Below, piece after piece: positions 21,800 through 33,060 of a DNA stretch of 64,000 nucleotides. The translations under genes were made by a program, and so were the position numbers. Under the pieces are notes generated by a model. It saw nothing but the letters and a program-made list of their open reading frames with translations. It was not told where the DNA came from and searched no databases. Every line of letters begins with the position of its first letter. Positions within the stretch are counted from its first letter, which is position 1. Source of the stretch: Marchantia polymorpha subsp. ruderalis (lineage: Eukaryota; Streptophyta; Marchantiopsida; Marchantiales; Marchantiaceae); the NCBI GenBank assembly GCA_037833965.1, contig AP031353.1:14758501-14822500 (forward strand), written 5' to 3'.

Positions 21800-22441
21800 G
21801 GACTCTTCCAGTTTCGGAAGTGCAGATCAGGAACTCACTTTCTTGGCGTGTTTGTGCATTTTGGTCCTGGCACCAAGTAGAGAAGCTACAGCATAGCGAA
21901 GTTACCGTATGTTGTAGTTGAAGGCCTTCGGCTGAATGTTCAGAGCTAGCACCCGGTTAGAGACTTGAGTAGTGCGGATCTGCACCTGCGGGTGATTTCT
22001 GATGCTCAGAGCCGGCTGCGAGTTAGATACTTGAACAGTTCCCCCTTACTCCTTCGAGTGACATATCCTGATTGTACTCCTACGGGAAGTTTCCCCTGAA
22101 TGCCAATGTGAAGTTTTATTACTTCGTGTAAACCTTGGTTTGTAATTCAGGTTGTGTGTGTGTTACTGGATCGTGTTTCAGTAAGTTCTCAGTCGGGTCT
22201 GCACTCCCTGCGTTTGGTGTGATAGTCGAGGGTGACGTCCACGGCGTATGAAGAGGCTTCGTTCCGAAGTGGGAAGTCCAGTCCGGGTACCCTACGCTAG
22301 TTCCTGGCGGAAGGGCAGTAAAAGCCGGAGTGGGAGGCACTACCTGCAGAACCTCTGAGTGAACTTTTGAGACACTTTCCACACGAAATCCGAAGCGGAG
22401 GTCCTGACCGACCTCCGAGTTGTGCTTTTTGCCAGTTTCAG

Positions 22442-22467
22442 GTGTGTGTGTGTGTGTGTGTGTGTGT
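22442..22467 (+). repeat. (GT)n microsatellite in G 3' LTR
   Basis: About 13 GT units. It is longer than the corresponding run in S1 (about 7 units), consistent with slippage after the copies separated. Confidence 0.9.
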
Positions 22468-22702
22468 TGAGTGACCACGCTGTACCGTGCATCCTCCGAG
22501 CATCCTCCGAGTCGAGATCCTCCTCCGAGTCGAGCCTCCGAGTCGAGCACTGCAGTATTTCTGGGAGTGACAGTCGCCTAGAATTCAAACTCTACAAAAG
22601 TCTGTTAAACGTGACACTTTTACTCTGTGTGTTGCCTCTGTACCTGTGGGTTCGATCTTTTTACCACCATACTGCAGTTTTAGCCTTTGGTGGGTTATTA
22701 CA

Positions 22703-24196
22703 GGGAAGATTAGCCTCAAGATAGTTAAAGCTCCATCCAGAAGTCACCTTTTGGAATTGGCAAACATAATTGCGAGAATGATTATTGACATGTACACATA
22801 CGAGGAAAGTACGAACGTATTCTGTCGTGTTCTTCTTTTTACGCACAGAAGTCCAAAATCATAAAAAATTTTCTCGTTGGTGGATCTCTACGTTTGCGCG
22901 AAATCTTTCCGAATTTGTATTCTCGTATTCATATTCTGGTCTCCTTGCAGCAAGAATGGTCGGAAAATATATCAATCATTTTGTCGATTTCAAAGGTTCC
23001 TGTCTTACACAGTCGGAGACGTTAGAAAAGCTAAATTAGCTGATAGACCAGCATATGAGAAAATCTTCTGAAACGATTCACACCCTATCTACTTGTCAAC
23101 CGATAAGTCCAAGATCTATACTACAGTTATAATTCAATATTGTTTAATTATTCCTGTTTAGCTACAGGATTAACATTGTTCTCACTTCCACGAGTCACAA
23201 GAGCAATCAATCCCTTGCTCGCGATTTGTGTGAATCTGTGTCCACGTAAAATCTTCACATACACGCTCCATGTGTATAAGAGCAGCTCGAGAGTATGAAG
23301 CTTTCATACACATGAAAACAGCTTTGAAGGTTAGGTGTCCAACTAGGCCAAACGGTAAAATCTATATTCCCTTCTGTACATTTCAGTTTCATACAAACAA
23401 AAGCGAAGTTGTATATCTTTGTAATTCAACAAGAAATTGCAGGATCTACTTATTTTTGTACATGTTAATGTTTGGCAAACATAGTCCAATGCTCCCGACA
23501 CCAATTAATTTGATTTGAAAGACGATAATAAAGTCACACTTCTGGGATCACTTGGAATCATCAAGTATATCACTTGGAATCTGTTCGTTGATTGAATTCA
23601 AATTATTTTCTAAAATATTAATTTAACATAGCTAATGTCAATTTGAACTTGAGCAATATTTTCTATGTTTATCATAATAAATCAGCTGATATTTTTACTT
23701 GAACAAATTACATTTATTGAATAACGTTAAAATCAAAAAATACATATATATAATCAAGACAACGTTTACTAATGTCTGAACATGTAATTTTTCATTGATG
23801 AAAGACATTCGTACAAATAGAAATGATTGCATAGAAAATCACACGTGAGTGGAACATTTAAAATCAATACAAAGTGAAAGCTAACAAAATCACTAGATAA
23901 GAACAGGAGGTATAAAGAAGGTAAATCTCTCCCTAGAAAATGGTTAACTTGACTATTTTAGCGAAATAAACAGCTGCGCTCATCGCAGTAGTTCTTGAGC
24001 TATCAGAATCTGACCTCCACACAAGATCTGAATTCCGGCATCATCCTTTGCCTTGTGCTCAGTCCAGTGATGTTAGAGCCATCCACATCCCAGTCTAGCT
24101 TCTGCTTATTTGCAAATTGCGTTCGAAGAGTGGACAGAGAGCGAACGTATCAGTCTGACATAGAGTTCAGCTGTGCTCATTGATCGAAGTGGAACG
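22703..24196. other. AT-rich spacer; degenerate promoter near 23964
   Basis: Composition drops sharply to AT-rich at 22703, the edge of element G. I see no convincing gene up to the B1 pseudogene. AATAAACAGCTGCGCTC near 23966 corresponds to the TATAAACAGC box of B2 and B3 but has lost the TATA core. Confidence 0.6.
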
Positions 24197-24952
24197 ATGA
24201 TTTCGTTCAGAAATACATTCCTGTGTTCAATGCTGGTCGTTACAAGGGTCACCCAGCTGATCTCAGTGAGTGCGAGCTCCTGCATAACATGCACTGGCAA
24301 GATTTTGGCCTGAGTCTTCTCGGTGAAAAACTTCCTGCCAGACGGTGATTCCAGCCTCTACATGGAATGTTCATGCCTTAGTCGATGCGGGAAGCTCACT
24401 GTCAAAGCTCCCGTTGATATCAAGGAATGTCACGGTGTTGAAATCTCGACTCGTTTTTGTGGACCTACACCCGAATATAAGGAATATGACGGATCTCAGT
24501 TGGATACTTACCGCACCGAGCAGATGCTTTGTGAATTCATTTGGACACGTCCCAATTATGAGACAATCTTGCGCACGCCTGTCATGCTCTGGACTAGTGA
24601 AGGGCCGAAGAGAACTTTCTACAAGGTCAACCTCGACGGTTTCTCGTTTTCCAATGGAGCAGATGCCCAGTGGGAATTCCTGAGCGGTTGTAAGTGAAAG
24701 CGTCTATATCACTCGAATGCCATGCAAAGAATGCTAGAAATCCACTTTTCGCTTAGCAAGCAGCAATTTTTATATAATCTTTTGCGATGAGTACGAGATG
24801 CAATCTGGCATCTGGCGCTAACCTATGAAGTATGTCTTGCAGGGACGCGGTCGAACTATATTTCAACGGAAGCTCCGCTGAAGGGTGCAGGAAACAGCGA
24901 ATTTGAGACCTTCGGCAACGAAAACTGCCGCACAAAAGCCCATGTATACTAG
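24197..24952 (+). pseudogene. Secreted protein subfamily B, pseudogene B1 (single in-frame stop)
   Basis: Exon 1 is 24197-24689, intron 24690-24842 (GTAAG...GCAG), exon 2 24843-24952. The protein would have a signal peptide (MISFRNTFLCSMLVV...), SCITCTG, then TGA at 24311-24313. It is otherwise open: SVKNFLPDGD, CSCLSRCGK, FCGPTPEYKEY, LCEFIWTR, VMLWTSEGPKRTFYKV. Exon 2 completes a split Trp codon and ends ENCRTKAHVY. Next to B3, the stop arises from one inserted T after GCC and one lost base shortly after, so the frame is restored. The promoter is also degenerate. Pseudogene status is likely; a downstream start would lose the signal peptide. Confidence 0.75.
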
Positions 24953-26639
24953 AGCCACCGGTGCTGCTGGTACCTGTTGCTAATTGCCTGTTATAGGATG
25001 TCAGCAAAGAGGCAAGTTAGCAGTAGGACCATGATCGCGTCCCACATGTGGTCTTTCAACACATCTTGTTGTTGGATGATAATGCCGTCCAGTCTCAGTC
25101 TCTCCAGTCTGCACTGATCTGGAACCCCTTGTACTTGAAAACGGTTCAAATATTAAATCTGCCTCTGCTGTATACATGTGATTCCTGGAAATGCCGTGCG
25201 TTCTTGCTTGAATATCACAACAGTTCAATTCCATTGTTATCAGAGGTGTTAAGATGTCTTGAATTCCTCAAAAGTCAGACAAATCTAGCCTTCACTCAAA
25301 CTGCACTCCCTCTATGTGGGAATATTATTGCTCATTGAGCTCAATTTTGTGAGCATGTTGGTGGTCCTGAGGTCGTCGCTAAATGGATCGATCATACGAA
25401 CATAATGCATCCGTGCAATCCTGTGGACGTACCTCTTCTCCTTCACGTACGAGGCTTAGAGAAATCTCATGATCGGGAGACACATAACACTATTCAGGAA
25501 CCAAAGCAGTCAAAATATAACCGCATGACGAAGTCCGGGAAGTACACAGTACCTTCTCTCCCTCATCTGAGAAGCTCGAACAAGTGATAACTCTACGTAG
25601 CAGCTACTCAAGAGAGTGTGAGAGATTATCATTTTTCCAAATCATTTATCCATTCGATCTTTCATGATGTTATAGATGCCTGGATCCTGGTTGGAAATAA
25701 GTATTTTTTAAGTTTTGAGCTTTGAAGTCGATTCACAGGATCTGAGATCTTCTTTCATACAGACTGTACATCCAGGAGGAGTATTCGTTTGAGCTCCAAA
25801 GCCCTTTCAATCCCTCGAGTAATGCCAATGTACTCTCGGTATAAAACTTACGAACAAAATTTGTGGTCTTGATTCTGAAACCTGGATCCCCCTTGTACCT
25901 CAGAGACAATAATCTCATTGCATTATCAAGTTCCCAATAAAAATTTCCGTGTACAAAACTAGTTAAGAGCACATGAGATTATCTTATTCTTCTTTTATTC
26001 TCTCTGGTGAAGGAACTTTCAGAAAACGAATAAATTTTGAGTTTTGTCATCATACTGTCTCCAATTGAATATCATGTTTGTCATGACACTAATTCGAAAG
26101 ACTACAAGTTTAGCTCCTGCTTGATGAACGTATCTATTTCTATATTTGTTGTATGAGACTCAACAATCCCATCTTGACTTTGTAAGTTTGTAAACTTAAT
26201 ACTAATAACCTATCAACTTTTTCAATCCAAGAAACTTACTTTCAAAATAGATGTACGCATTTTAGAGAATTAACACAATCTTTCGAATTGTGAGTTATTC
26301 TCAGTTTTTTTTTTCAGACTTCCAGATTTTATTATTTATGCACAGATAAAAAAAGTTTCTGCAGAACAAAGGAGAACTACATCAAGCTCTCAAAACTGAC
26401 ATATATTACTAAAGATTTGAAGATGACTCATGTTCCAGTTTCTTGTCGTAGTAGTTGTGCAGTTTAATTTCCATGTCGCCATGTTCAGATATGACTCGGA
26501 ACAATGATTTGACTTTACTTTACGAACAGAACTGTGTTAAAACCATGGCAGTGAGATCCTGCACAGGGAAAAAAAAACCGTTGCTGAGGCTCAAGATTTT
26601 GTCAGATGATAAAGGTCGCCACAAATTTCAAGGGTGGAA
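24953..26639. other. Duplicated 3' flank of a B gene, then AT-rich DNA
   Basis: 24960-25270 matches the flank of B2 (41720-41998) and, inverted, that of B3 (about 55500-55780), so the duplication unit extends about 300 bp past the gene. About 26490-26580 is an inverted match to 53650-53720. No gene is seen. Confidence 0.6.
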
Positions 26640-27780
26640 TTCGTAAAGTCTCAAACGCATCTTCGCTTTCGTGGACTCGGCACCTACAGGACCTATACCT
26701 GCCGAACATTTTACCCGTGGTTCGAGACCTTAGATTTTCGTACGCTAAAAACGTGAACGAATCGACATGACACGAGATCAGAAGCACATGGATGTCCAGG
26801 GATGAAGAGGTTCTAGACCTTAAATTATCAAGTGGCGGCGTCTATACTTTCAAGTACAGACCATGGATTTTCGTACGCTAAATACGTGGACAAATCGACT
26901 TGAGACGAGGTCAGAAGCACATGCGTGTCAAGGGATGAAGAGGTTCTAGACCTTAAATCATCACATGGAGGCGTCTGTCTTTTCAACTACAGACCATGGA
27001 TTTTCGTATGCTAAAAACGTGGACAAATCGACTTGACACGAGGTCAGAGCCACATTCGTATAGAGGTATGAAGAGGTTCTAGACCTTAAATCATCAAGTG
27101 GTGGCGTCTGTCTTTCCAAGTACAGATTGTGGATTCTCGTACGCTAAAAACGTGGACAAATCGTCTTCACAGGAGCCAGGGATGAAGAGGTCCTAGACCT
27201 TAAATCATCAAGTGGAGGCGTCTGTCTTTCCAAGTACAGACTGTTGATTCTCGTACGCTAAAAACGTGGACAAATCGTCTTCACAGGAGCCAGGGATGAA
27301 GAGGTCCTAGACCTTAAATCATCAAGTGGAGGCGTCTGTCTTTCCAAGTACAGACCGTGGATTTCGTACGCTACAAACGTGGACAAATCGACTTGACACG
27401 AGGCAGGTATGAAGAGGTTCTAGACCTTAACTAAGCAAGTGGCGGCGTCTGTCTTTCCAAGTACAGACTGTTGATTTTCGTACGCTAAAAACGTGGACAA
27501 ATCGACTTGACAGGAGCCAGGGATGAAGAGGTCCTAGACCTTAAATAATCAAGTGGAGGCGTCTGTCTTTCCAAGTACAGACGGTTGATTCTCGTACTCT
27601 AAAAACGTGGACAAATCGACTTGACAGGAGCCAGCGATGAAGAAGTTCTAGACCTTAAATAATTAACTGCCGGCGTTTGTCTTTTCAAGTACAGACGGTG
27701 TTTTTTCCTACGCTAAAAACGTGGACAAATCGATTTGACACGAGATCAGAAGCACATGCGTATCCAGGGATGAAGATGGT
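26640..27780 (+). repeat. Tandem repeat array upstream of A1, about nine units of 113-135 bp
   Basis: A unit containing CGTACGCTAAAAACGTGGAC, GATGAAGAGGTTCTAGACC and GGCGTCTGTCTTTCCAAGT recurs near 26740, 26871, 27006, 27138, 27253, 27366, 27479, 27593 and 27708. Units three onward are more regular (about 113-115 bp). The array ends where similarity to the A2 upstream region begins (TGTTCACTAGTCTGAG), so it replaces the DNA found upstream of A2. Confidence 0.85.
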
Positions 27781-27813
27781 ATGTTCACTAGTCTGAGGAG
27801 TTGCAGGAGATGC

Positions 27814-27819
27814 CTATAT
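27814..27819 (+). promoter_or_regulatory. Putative TATA element of A1
   Basis: CTATAT within GATGCCTATAT, 205-230 bp before the start codon, is preserved in all four A genes (27814, 47320, and on the minus strand 53343 and 61591) although neighbouring bases vary. Confidence 0.45.
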
Positions 27820-28023
27820 CAATTGACGATCAATGAAAAGACTAACATCGGTTTGTGGAAGTGGCTCATTCCCGTTCTTCCGTCTAGGAAATTCTGCCTA
27901 CTTAAAGCACCTGCTTGCTCCCCATACAGCAGCACTATTCGGGGCAAGTTTGGTGCTCGTATAGAGTTCTGTTTTATACGCTGTGAGTTGGAAGCCTGCT
28001 TCGTTCGCGTTCTACTCTTCCCA

Positions 28024-28687
28024 ATGGCGAGAGCCTACGTTCTAGTGATATGTGTCGTCCTTCTGCAACTGGCGATGGTGTCCAATGCTGCAGCGGCCGA
28101 TAGCAAGACCTTCACCATCATGAATTATTTGCCGAAGGATGATTTCATCATCATCCGCTGCGATTGCCTGGACTCCAATGACATTGTCACCGTGCTCAGC
28201 GACACCATCGGTGAGTGTGAAGACAAGGAGTTCCAAGCTAGCACCTGCCCCAACGGTGCGTCGGCCAAGGGCTTCTTCTGCAAGTTCCTGTACTACAGAC
28301 GATCGGGCGTGACTATCAAACAGCAATACACAAATATCAAGGTTTGGGCAAGCACAGGGCCTGCCAACACCTACTTCAAGCTCGACACGAGTGGTGTCTA
28401 TGGATGGACCCAGTCTGAGAATGTCGGAGCCGCCGCGAACTTTATTAGTGGCTGTAAGCTCTTTTACTCAATTCCCTTTTATTCAATTTCCTTGCCTTCT
28501 ACAATGTCTGTATACAACCATTGTAGATCCGATTATGCTTATCTCCCTTTCCAGTAACAAGAATATTTGGCTGGGCTTTGCTGTAAAAGCTTTGGGTTCT
28601 GATGACATTCTGCTCGATCAATGTGCAGGGGTCGATAAGTCGTCGGTCGTCAAGGATAATTCTCTTGGAAATGGGCAGTCTTTCTGA
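28024..28687 (+). CDS. Secreted cysteine protein A1 (162 aa, two exons)
   Basis: Exon 1 is 28024-28453, intron 28454-28628 (GTAAGC...TGTGCAG), exon 2 28629-28687. The ATG at 28024 (MARAYVLVICVVLLQLAMV) gives a clear signal peptide ending near AAAADS; the frame is open upstream, but other copies support this start. The mature part reads FTIMNYLPKDD, then IIIRCDC, GEC, STCP, FFCKFLYYRR, NIKVWASTGP and YFKLDTSGVYG. The intron splits TGG, and exon 2 encodes VDKSSVVKDNSLGNGQSF. The pattern (N-x-L start, C-x-C strand, FFC, KVW, GVY) recalls plant S-protein homologues, but those genes usually lack introns, so the link is tentative. It lies just downstream of the tandem array. Confidence 0.75.
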
Positions 28688-31229
28688 TAAACTCAGATAT
28701 TGTTTCCCAATCCCCAGCGAAAAGACTGCTAGACTTAGTCGAGATTGCGAGTGTTTGTATTGCTCCTTGTAAATTCAGTATGTATAGGAGTTTTGTGAGT
28801 GACGGTGGCGAGTCCAACACGCAGTCTTTCGACTGATCTCCAGTAAATGCTTGAAACTTGATGTAAGCCCAGATTGCATCAAGCTAATATGTATGTATTG
28901 TGTGTTCACAATACATTCATATTGTGTTTTCACCGCAATGCGCCGTTTTTGATAGAATTCTGACATCAAGAAGAATAGAAATGCATGACTAGTAACAATA
29001 AAACTGCTACAGTCATACAATATGTAATATTTAAATCACACAGAAGTGACAAATCACTCTATGCTAAGAAAAAATTTGAATGTTAACAGTCAAACTCACT
29101 GAATCAAGGCTGACGAGATGGAGAAGTTGTAGTAACATGCACTTGGAACAAAATTCAGGTAACTATATTTGTTTAATCGAAGACAAATTTGCATTGCTTA
29201 TATACTATCACATAATTAAGTATATCCCATAGCTCTGACATTAGAAGAGAGAATAACGACATTTCGTGTCTTTCAAGAATTACCTCAGAAATGAATTGAT
29301 GGTACAAGAATCTCAAAATTTAATCTAGCTCCAGCCACTAGCTCAATGACTGATATAAAACTTCATCTAGAGTTTTGTCGAAACAAAACTCACAATTCTA
29401 ACTTAGAATAGATAACACATAAATCTCTGTTATTTCTTTATCGGTTTTAACAGGTAGCTTGTAAGAATTTCCAAAGGTACTTTAATATTCCAATCTGTTT
29501 CCATCCTCATGAATTGTAATTTTCTCTCAGTACAATGAAATTGATGTCGAAGCTTCAAGAAAGAATAAATATTAAAAATCTGTTGTTATGCGCATTGATA
29601 TATTTATACGAATTCTCTGAGTGAACATATATCCAATCTACTAATGAGTCTAAACATCTCTTTTTTTACTAAAGTAATATCTACATTTCAATTCGAATTC
29701 AAAGTGATTTTTAAATTTACTGACTAGATTATTGGAACAGAATTGTGAAAATTTGTTTGATTATCCACAATTTATACAATTATAATTCCATAACGATTTT
29801 TTATTCAAATTTACATAATCGTTGTTAAACAATAATTATTTATAATACTTCATTTAATATATATTTGTTCGATTTTTCTACTGAATATATGCACATACTT
29901 TTTCTATATTGAAAAATGTGTGATTGCTTATAGTACATTCAATCCATATATTTTTTATTTAATGATTATACAAGACATTGCATTCGAGGCCAAGATTATA
30001 ATCTTTATCCAATCTGAGTTTATGATTTCACCTACATTGTTTACGCAAGTGATTTTATTGCATAGTGGATGTTATTTGAACTTTTCAATTTCATCAAATG
30101 TGGAGGTGGCACTAACTAATGATTACCATTCAAATACAAACCTTTTTTAAGAATCAATCATGTAACATACGAAATACAATAAATTTTGAATTGGAAAATA
30201 CTAGATGAGTTTATGCAACATCAATAAAATTATTGAATGGATTGAAATAAATGATAGAAAATTTATTTTTTGAAACATTACAATTTGTAAATTAAACCAA
30301 CTGCTTTTGAATCAGGATAACTAAATTTCCAGCATCATCATTTTCAGAATTAATTCAAAATGTTGAAATTAGTCCAAAAAAATAATTATATGTGCTACCT
30401 GTGAATGAAAATCAAAATTATTTAAAATTAGAAAAAAAAAAGTTGAATATGCACGTAAAAACATTTTGCATGTTGAAGTAAAGGATTATGAGTTTATTTT
30501 GAAGTTTGATCATAAAATCAAGAAAATTATATAAGTGATTGCTCATAAAATCTAACATTCAATCTTCAAAGTGCAATGCATGGCCACTAATTCTAAATTA
30601 GCAACAATATTTTCCTCACTATTGGAGCATGGAACCAAATATATTGAATTTAAAGCTATAAAACCCATAAACATGTTTTAGTTAAAATGAAGAATAAAAT
30701 CAAACCAACAATTTCATCAGAAATAAGCTAACTAAAATGTAGAATCTTCTGCATTCTCATGTTCTTGTACCAAGATAATAAGAAACATGATGATATGTTT
30801 GCAAATCATGTAATTCTGATCATAAAGTTAATCATTTGATCTACTCATGATTTATTAGGCTAATTTTAATAAAATTGAAGTGAAATTTAAAAGTGTTGTA
30901 ACAAGGAATACAGATTACTGTACTATTGAACCTTGGTAATATCTTAGTGAATAGCGGCAAACTATCACCATGATTTGCAAACAGACTTAATAAATTTGAA
31001 ATTGAGGTAAGAGCGGAGGTAAGACTGAGAGGAAAAAAAGACACCATATGTAACGCTATTGTCCTCCGTGAATCTCATAGAAGCTTTCTTACGGCAAACT
31101 GCTGAAATTTCAATTCGAACTCGCTGTTCTTCATTGTTTCAGTGTTCTTGCATTGAACGGGAGGAAAACCGATCTATCGTTGCAGTAAGCGTCGAGTTTT
31201 TCGACCATTAAATTTAGGATCTACCTTAA
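28688..31229. other. AT-rich spacer with remnant A flank
   Basis: 28740-29100 is the duplicated 3' flank of A genes (compare 48900-49150). 29100-31100 is very AT-rich with no supportable gene. Confidence 0.6.
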
Positions 31230-32377
31230 TTGATTCCCAGACATTGCGGAAAAACAACAATCTCAAGGAGCGTGGGGAAAACGTATCATAATCTTGTAGA
31301 GAGGACGCTCGTTACACTGACCCGATCGAGGTGTATAGTGCTGAAAGGTGCGACTGATTCTATCTTTGTGAAGAATTATCTGCCTTCCACAATCCGACCT
31401 TTCAAGGAGCACCCTGTGCAACGGACAAGCAATTTCTGCTGGCCTTATTTCTATCAGCACTTCAGCCTACATCTCTCAACTAGTTGGCCTGGTATGTTGC
31501 ATTTAAGTCCAAATTCCAACGTGATACTTCAAGATGTGCAACGGTCTTCTCCTTTTCTTCGCTTTAATTTCTCTGCATTTAGCAATTCGTTGGTGTCTCC
31601 TGAACGGCGCAGCTGCCTTTCATGATCGTCCTCATGAACAGATCGATTGGAGAGATGCTCGAAATCCATCTGGTGTTCACCTGCTCACAGACAGTAAGCT
31701 CAGGAGAATGGTATATCGACCGTCGTCAAGACTTAAAATTATCAGTAAAGGCTTAGGATTGCCGGACGAGGCTAGGACTGGTAACTTTGATACACGAAAT
31801 CGAGTATCTCCTTTATCACGCAAAATGTAGCTGCCGGATTTTGTGATTATGATCCTAAAGTTAGTTCATCATTGGTATCTTAAGCAACCAATAAGCCCTA
31901 AAATAGTAACGCCATCTGCGTTCATGGTTTCTTCGTTACCGTTTTTGATCGACACATTCACGATTTATTGATATTTTTTTAGCTCAACTAGGATATGAGA
32001 CAGCTTCAGGCCAAGCAAAGCATGTATATTTGTACAAAGTTGAAAATTTGATAGGAGTCAACCAATTCACCATGCATCATTCACGTGAGTTTTTAGGTTC
32101 GTACTAATTGATATTGAAGATGATCTGACAAGTATGACTGGCATATAGAAAATAGCAAATCAAGATGGCGCATTGCATTTAAAAGATAGAACATACGTTT
32201 GAGCCAATGCTCAGACTCAAGTGTTTACTGGGAGCAAATCGAAAGATCGCATGTTGTATATGACATCGCAAGACATGAATCTCATATAGACACTGGATGT
32301 ACATGTATCACTTATAAAAACTCAGAAACTTGACTAGCAGTTTCCTCGTTCAGGACTGGACGCATTGTCTGAGTTTA
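31230..32377. other. Duplicated non-coding segments
   Basis: Near 31590 a stretch around TTCGTTGGTGTCTCCTGAACGG matches the repeat at 35370 and 51600. 32150-32377 matches the 3' flank of A genes in minus orientation. No gene is supported. Confidence 0.5.
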
Positions 32378-33060
32378 TCAGAAATACTGCTCATTTCCAA
32401 GAGAATTATCCTTGACGACCATCGTCTTGTCGTACCCTGGACAATAATCGAGCAGAATGTCAGCAAAGTCTAACAGAATATCCTCGTTACTGGAAAGTGC
32501 GATAAGCATAATCAAATCTACAGTGGTTGTATTCAGACGTTGTAGAAGGCAGGAAATTGAATAAAATGAACTACCAACCACTGAGAATGTTCGCGTGGGC
32601 GCCGACATTGTCATACTGGGTTGAGCCATAGACACCATTCGTGTCGAGCTTGTATTTCGAAATGGCGCCTAACTTCACCTGGATTCTGGGCTCGTCTGTG
32701 AGTAAATCTGAAAGATGTGGTCTTACAACTTGCTTGCGTTCATCTCAATGGCATTTGTTGGACATTAATTGTTTTTTCTGCCTTCAAATCTCGGTATTCG
32801 TGGAATTGTACCCCACGTCCATATTCCCTGATTAGAGTCAGTGGCATATGATTATGTGGTGGAATTCTACTCCACTCCAAACTTCATAAGTCCGGCATCT
32901 GAAAACGTTTTATCGAAGGAAATCTATTCCCTGATTAGAGTCAGTGGCATAAGATTATGTAGTGGAATTCTACTCCACTCCAAACTTCCTAAGTCCGGCA
33001 TCTGAAAACGTTTTTTATCGAAGGAAATCTAACCTTCTCTTCGAATGGAGTGAGAAATGA
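32378..33060. pseudogene. Chimeric pseudogene: 3' part of an A gene (-) joined to 3' part of a C gene (+)
   Basis: On the minus strand 32378-32436 is a complete A-type exon 2 (YDKTMVVKDNSLGNEQYF), followed by a disturbed intron and the end of exon 1 up to about 32650. There it joins, in GTGTCGAGCTTGTATTTCG, the end of a C-type exon 1 on the plus strand (LYFEMAPNFTW). The C intron (GTGAG donor at about 32698) follows, with the C exon 2 region present twice in tandem (about 32850-33030). Both 5' halves, with signal peptides and promoters, are gone. Confidence 0.7.

Larger units (their letters stand above)
17825..22702 (+). mobile_element. 3' LTR of element G (4878 bp)
   Basis: Begins TGTGGTAACACAC right after the polypurine tract and ends GTGGGTTATTACA at 22702, after which the sequence becomes AT-rich non-element DNA. 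It contains a broken LTR gene at 19184-21738, a TATA box at 21771 and a (TG)n run at 22442-22467. The 5' LTR of G is not in the window, so its insertion age cannot be judged from LTR divergence here. Confidence 0.9.

Noticed and set aside
26640-27780. CRISPR-like or satellite centromere array
   Set aside because: Units are contiguous, over 110 bp and without spacers, in a plant nuclear context; nine units next to a gene are too few to call a centromeric satellite.
31534-31830. Short frame with a hydrophobic start (MCNGLLLFFALIS...) as a secreted protein gene
   Set aside because: The stretch around TTCGTTGGTGTCTCCTGAACGG belongs to a repeat also at 35370 and 51600, where no frame is kept, and the protein lacks the family features.
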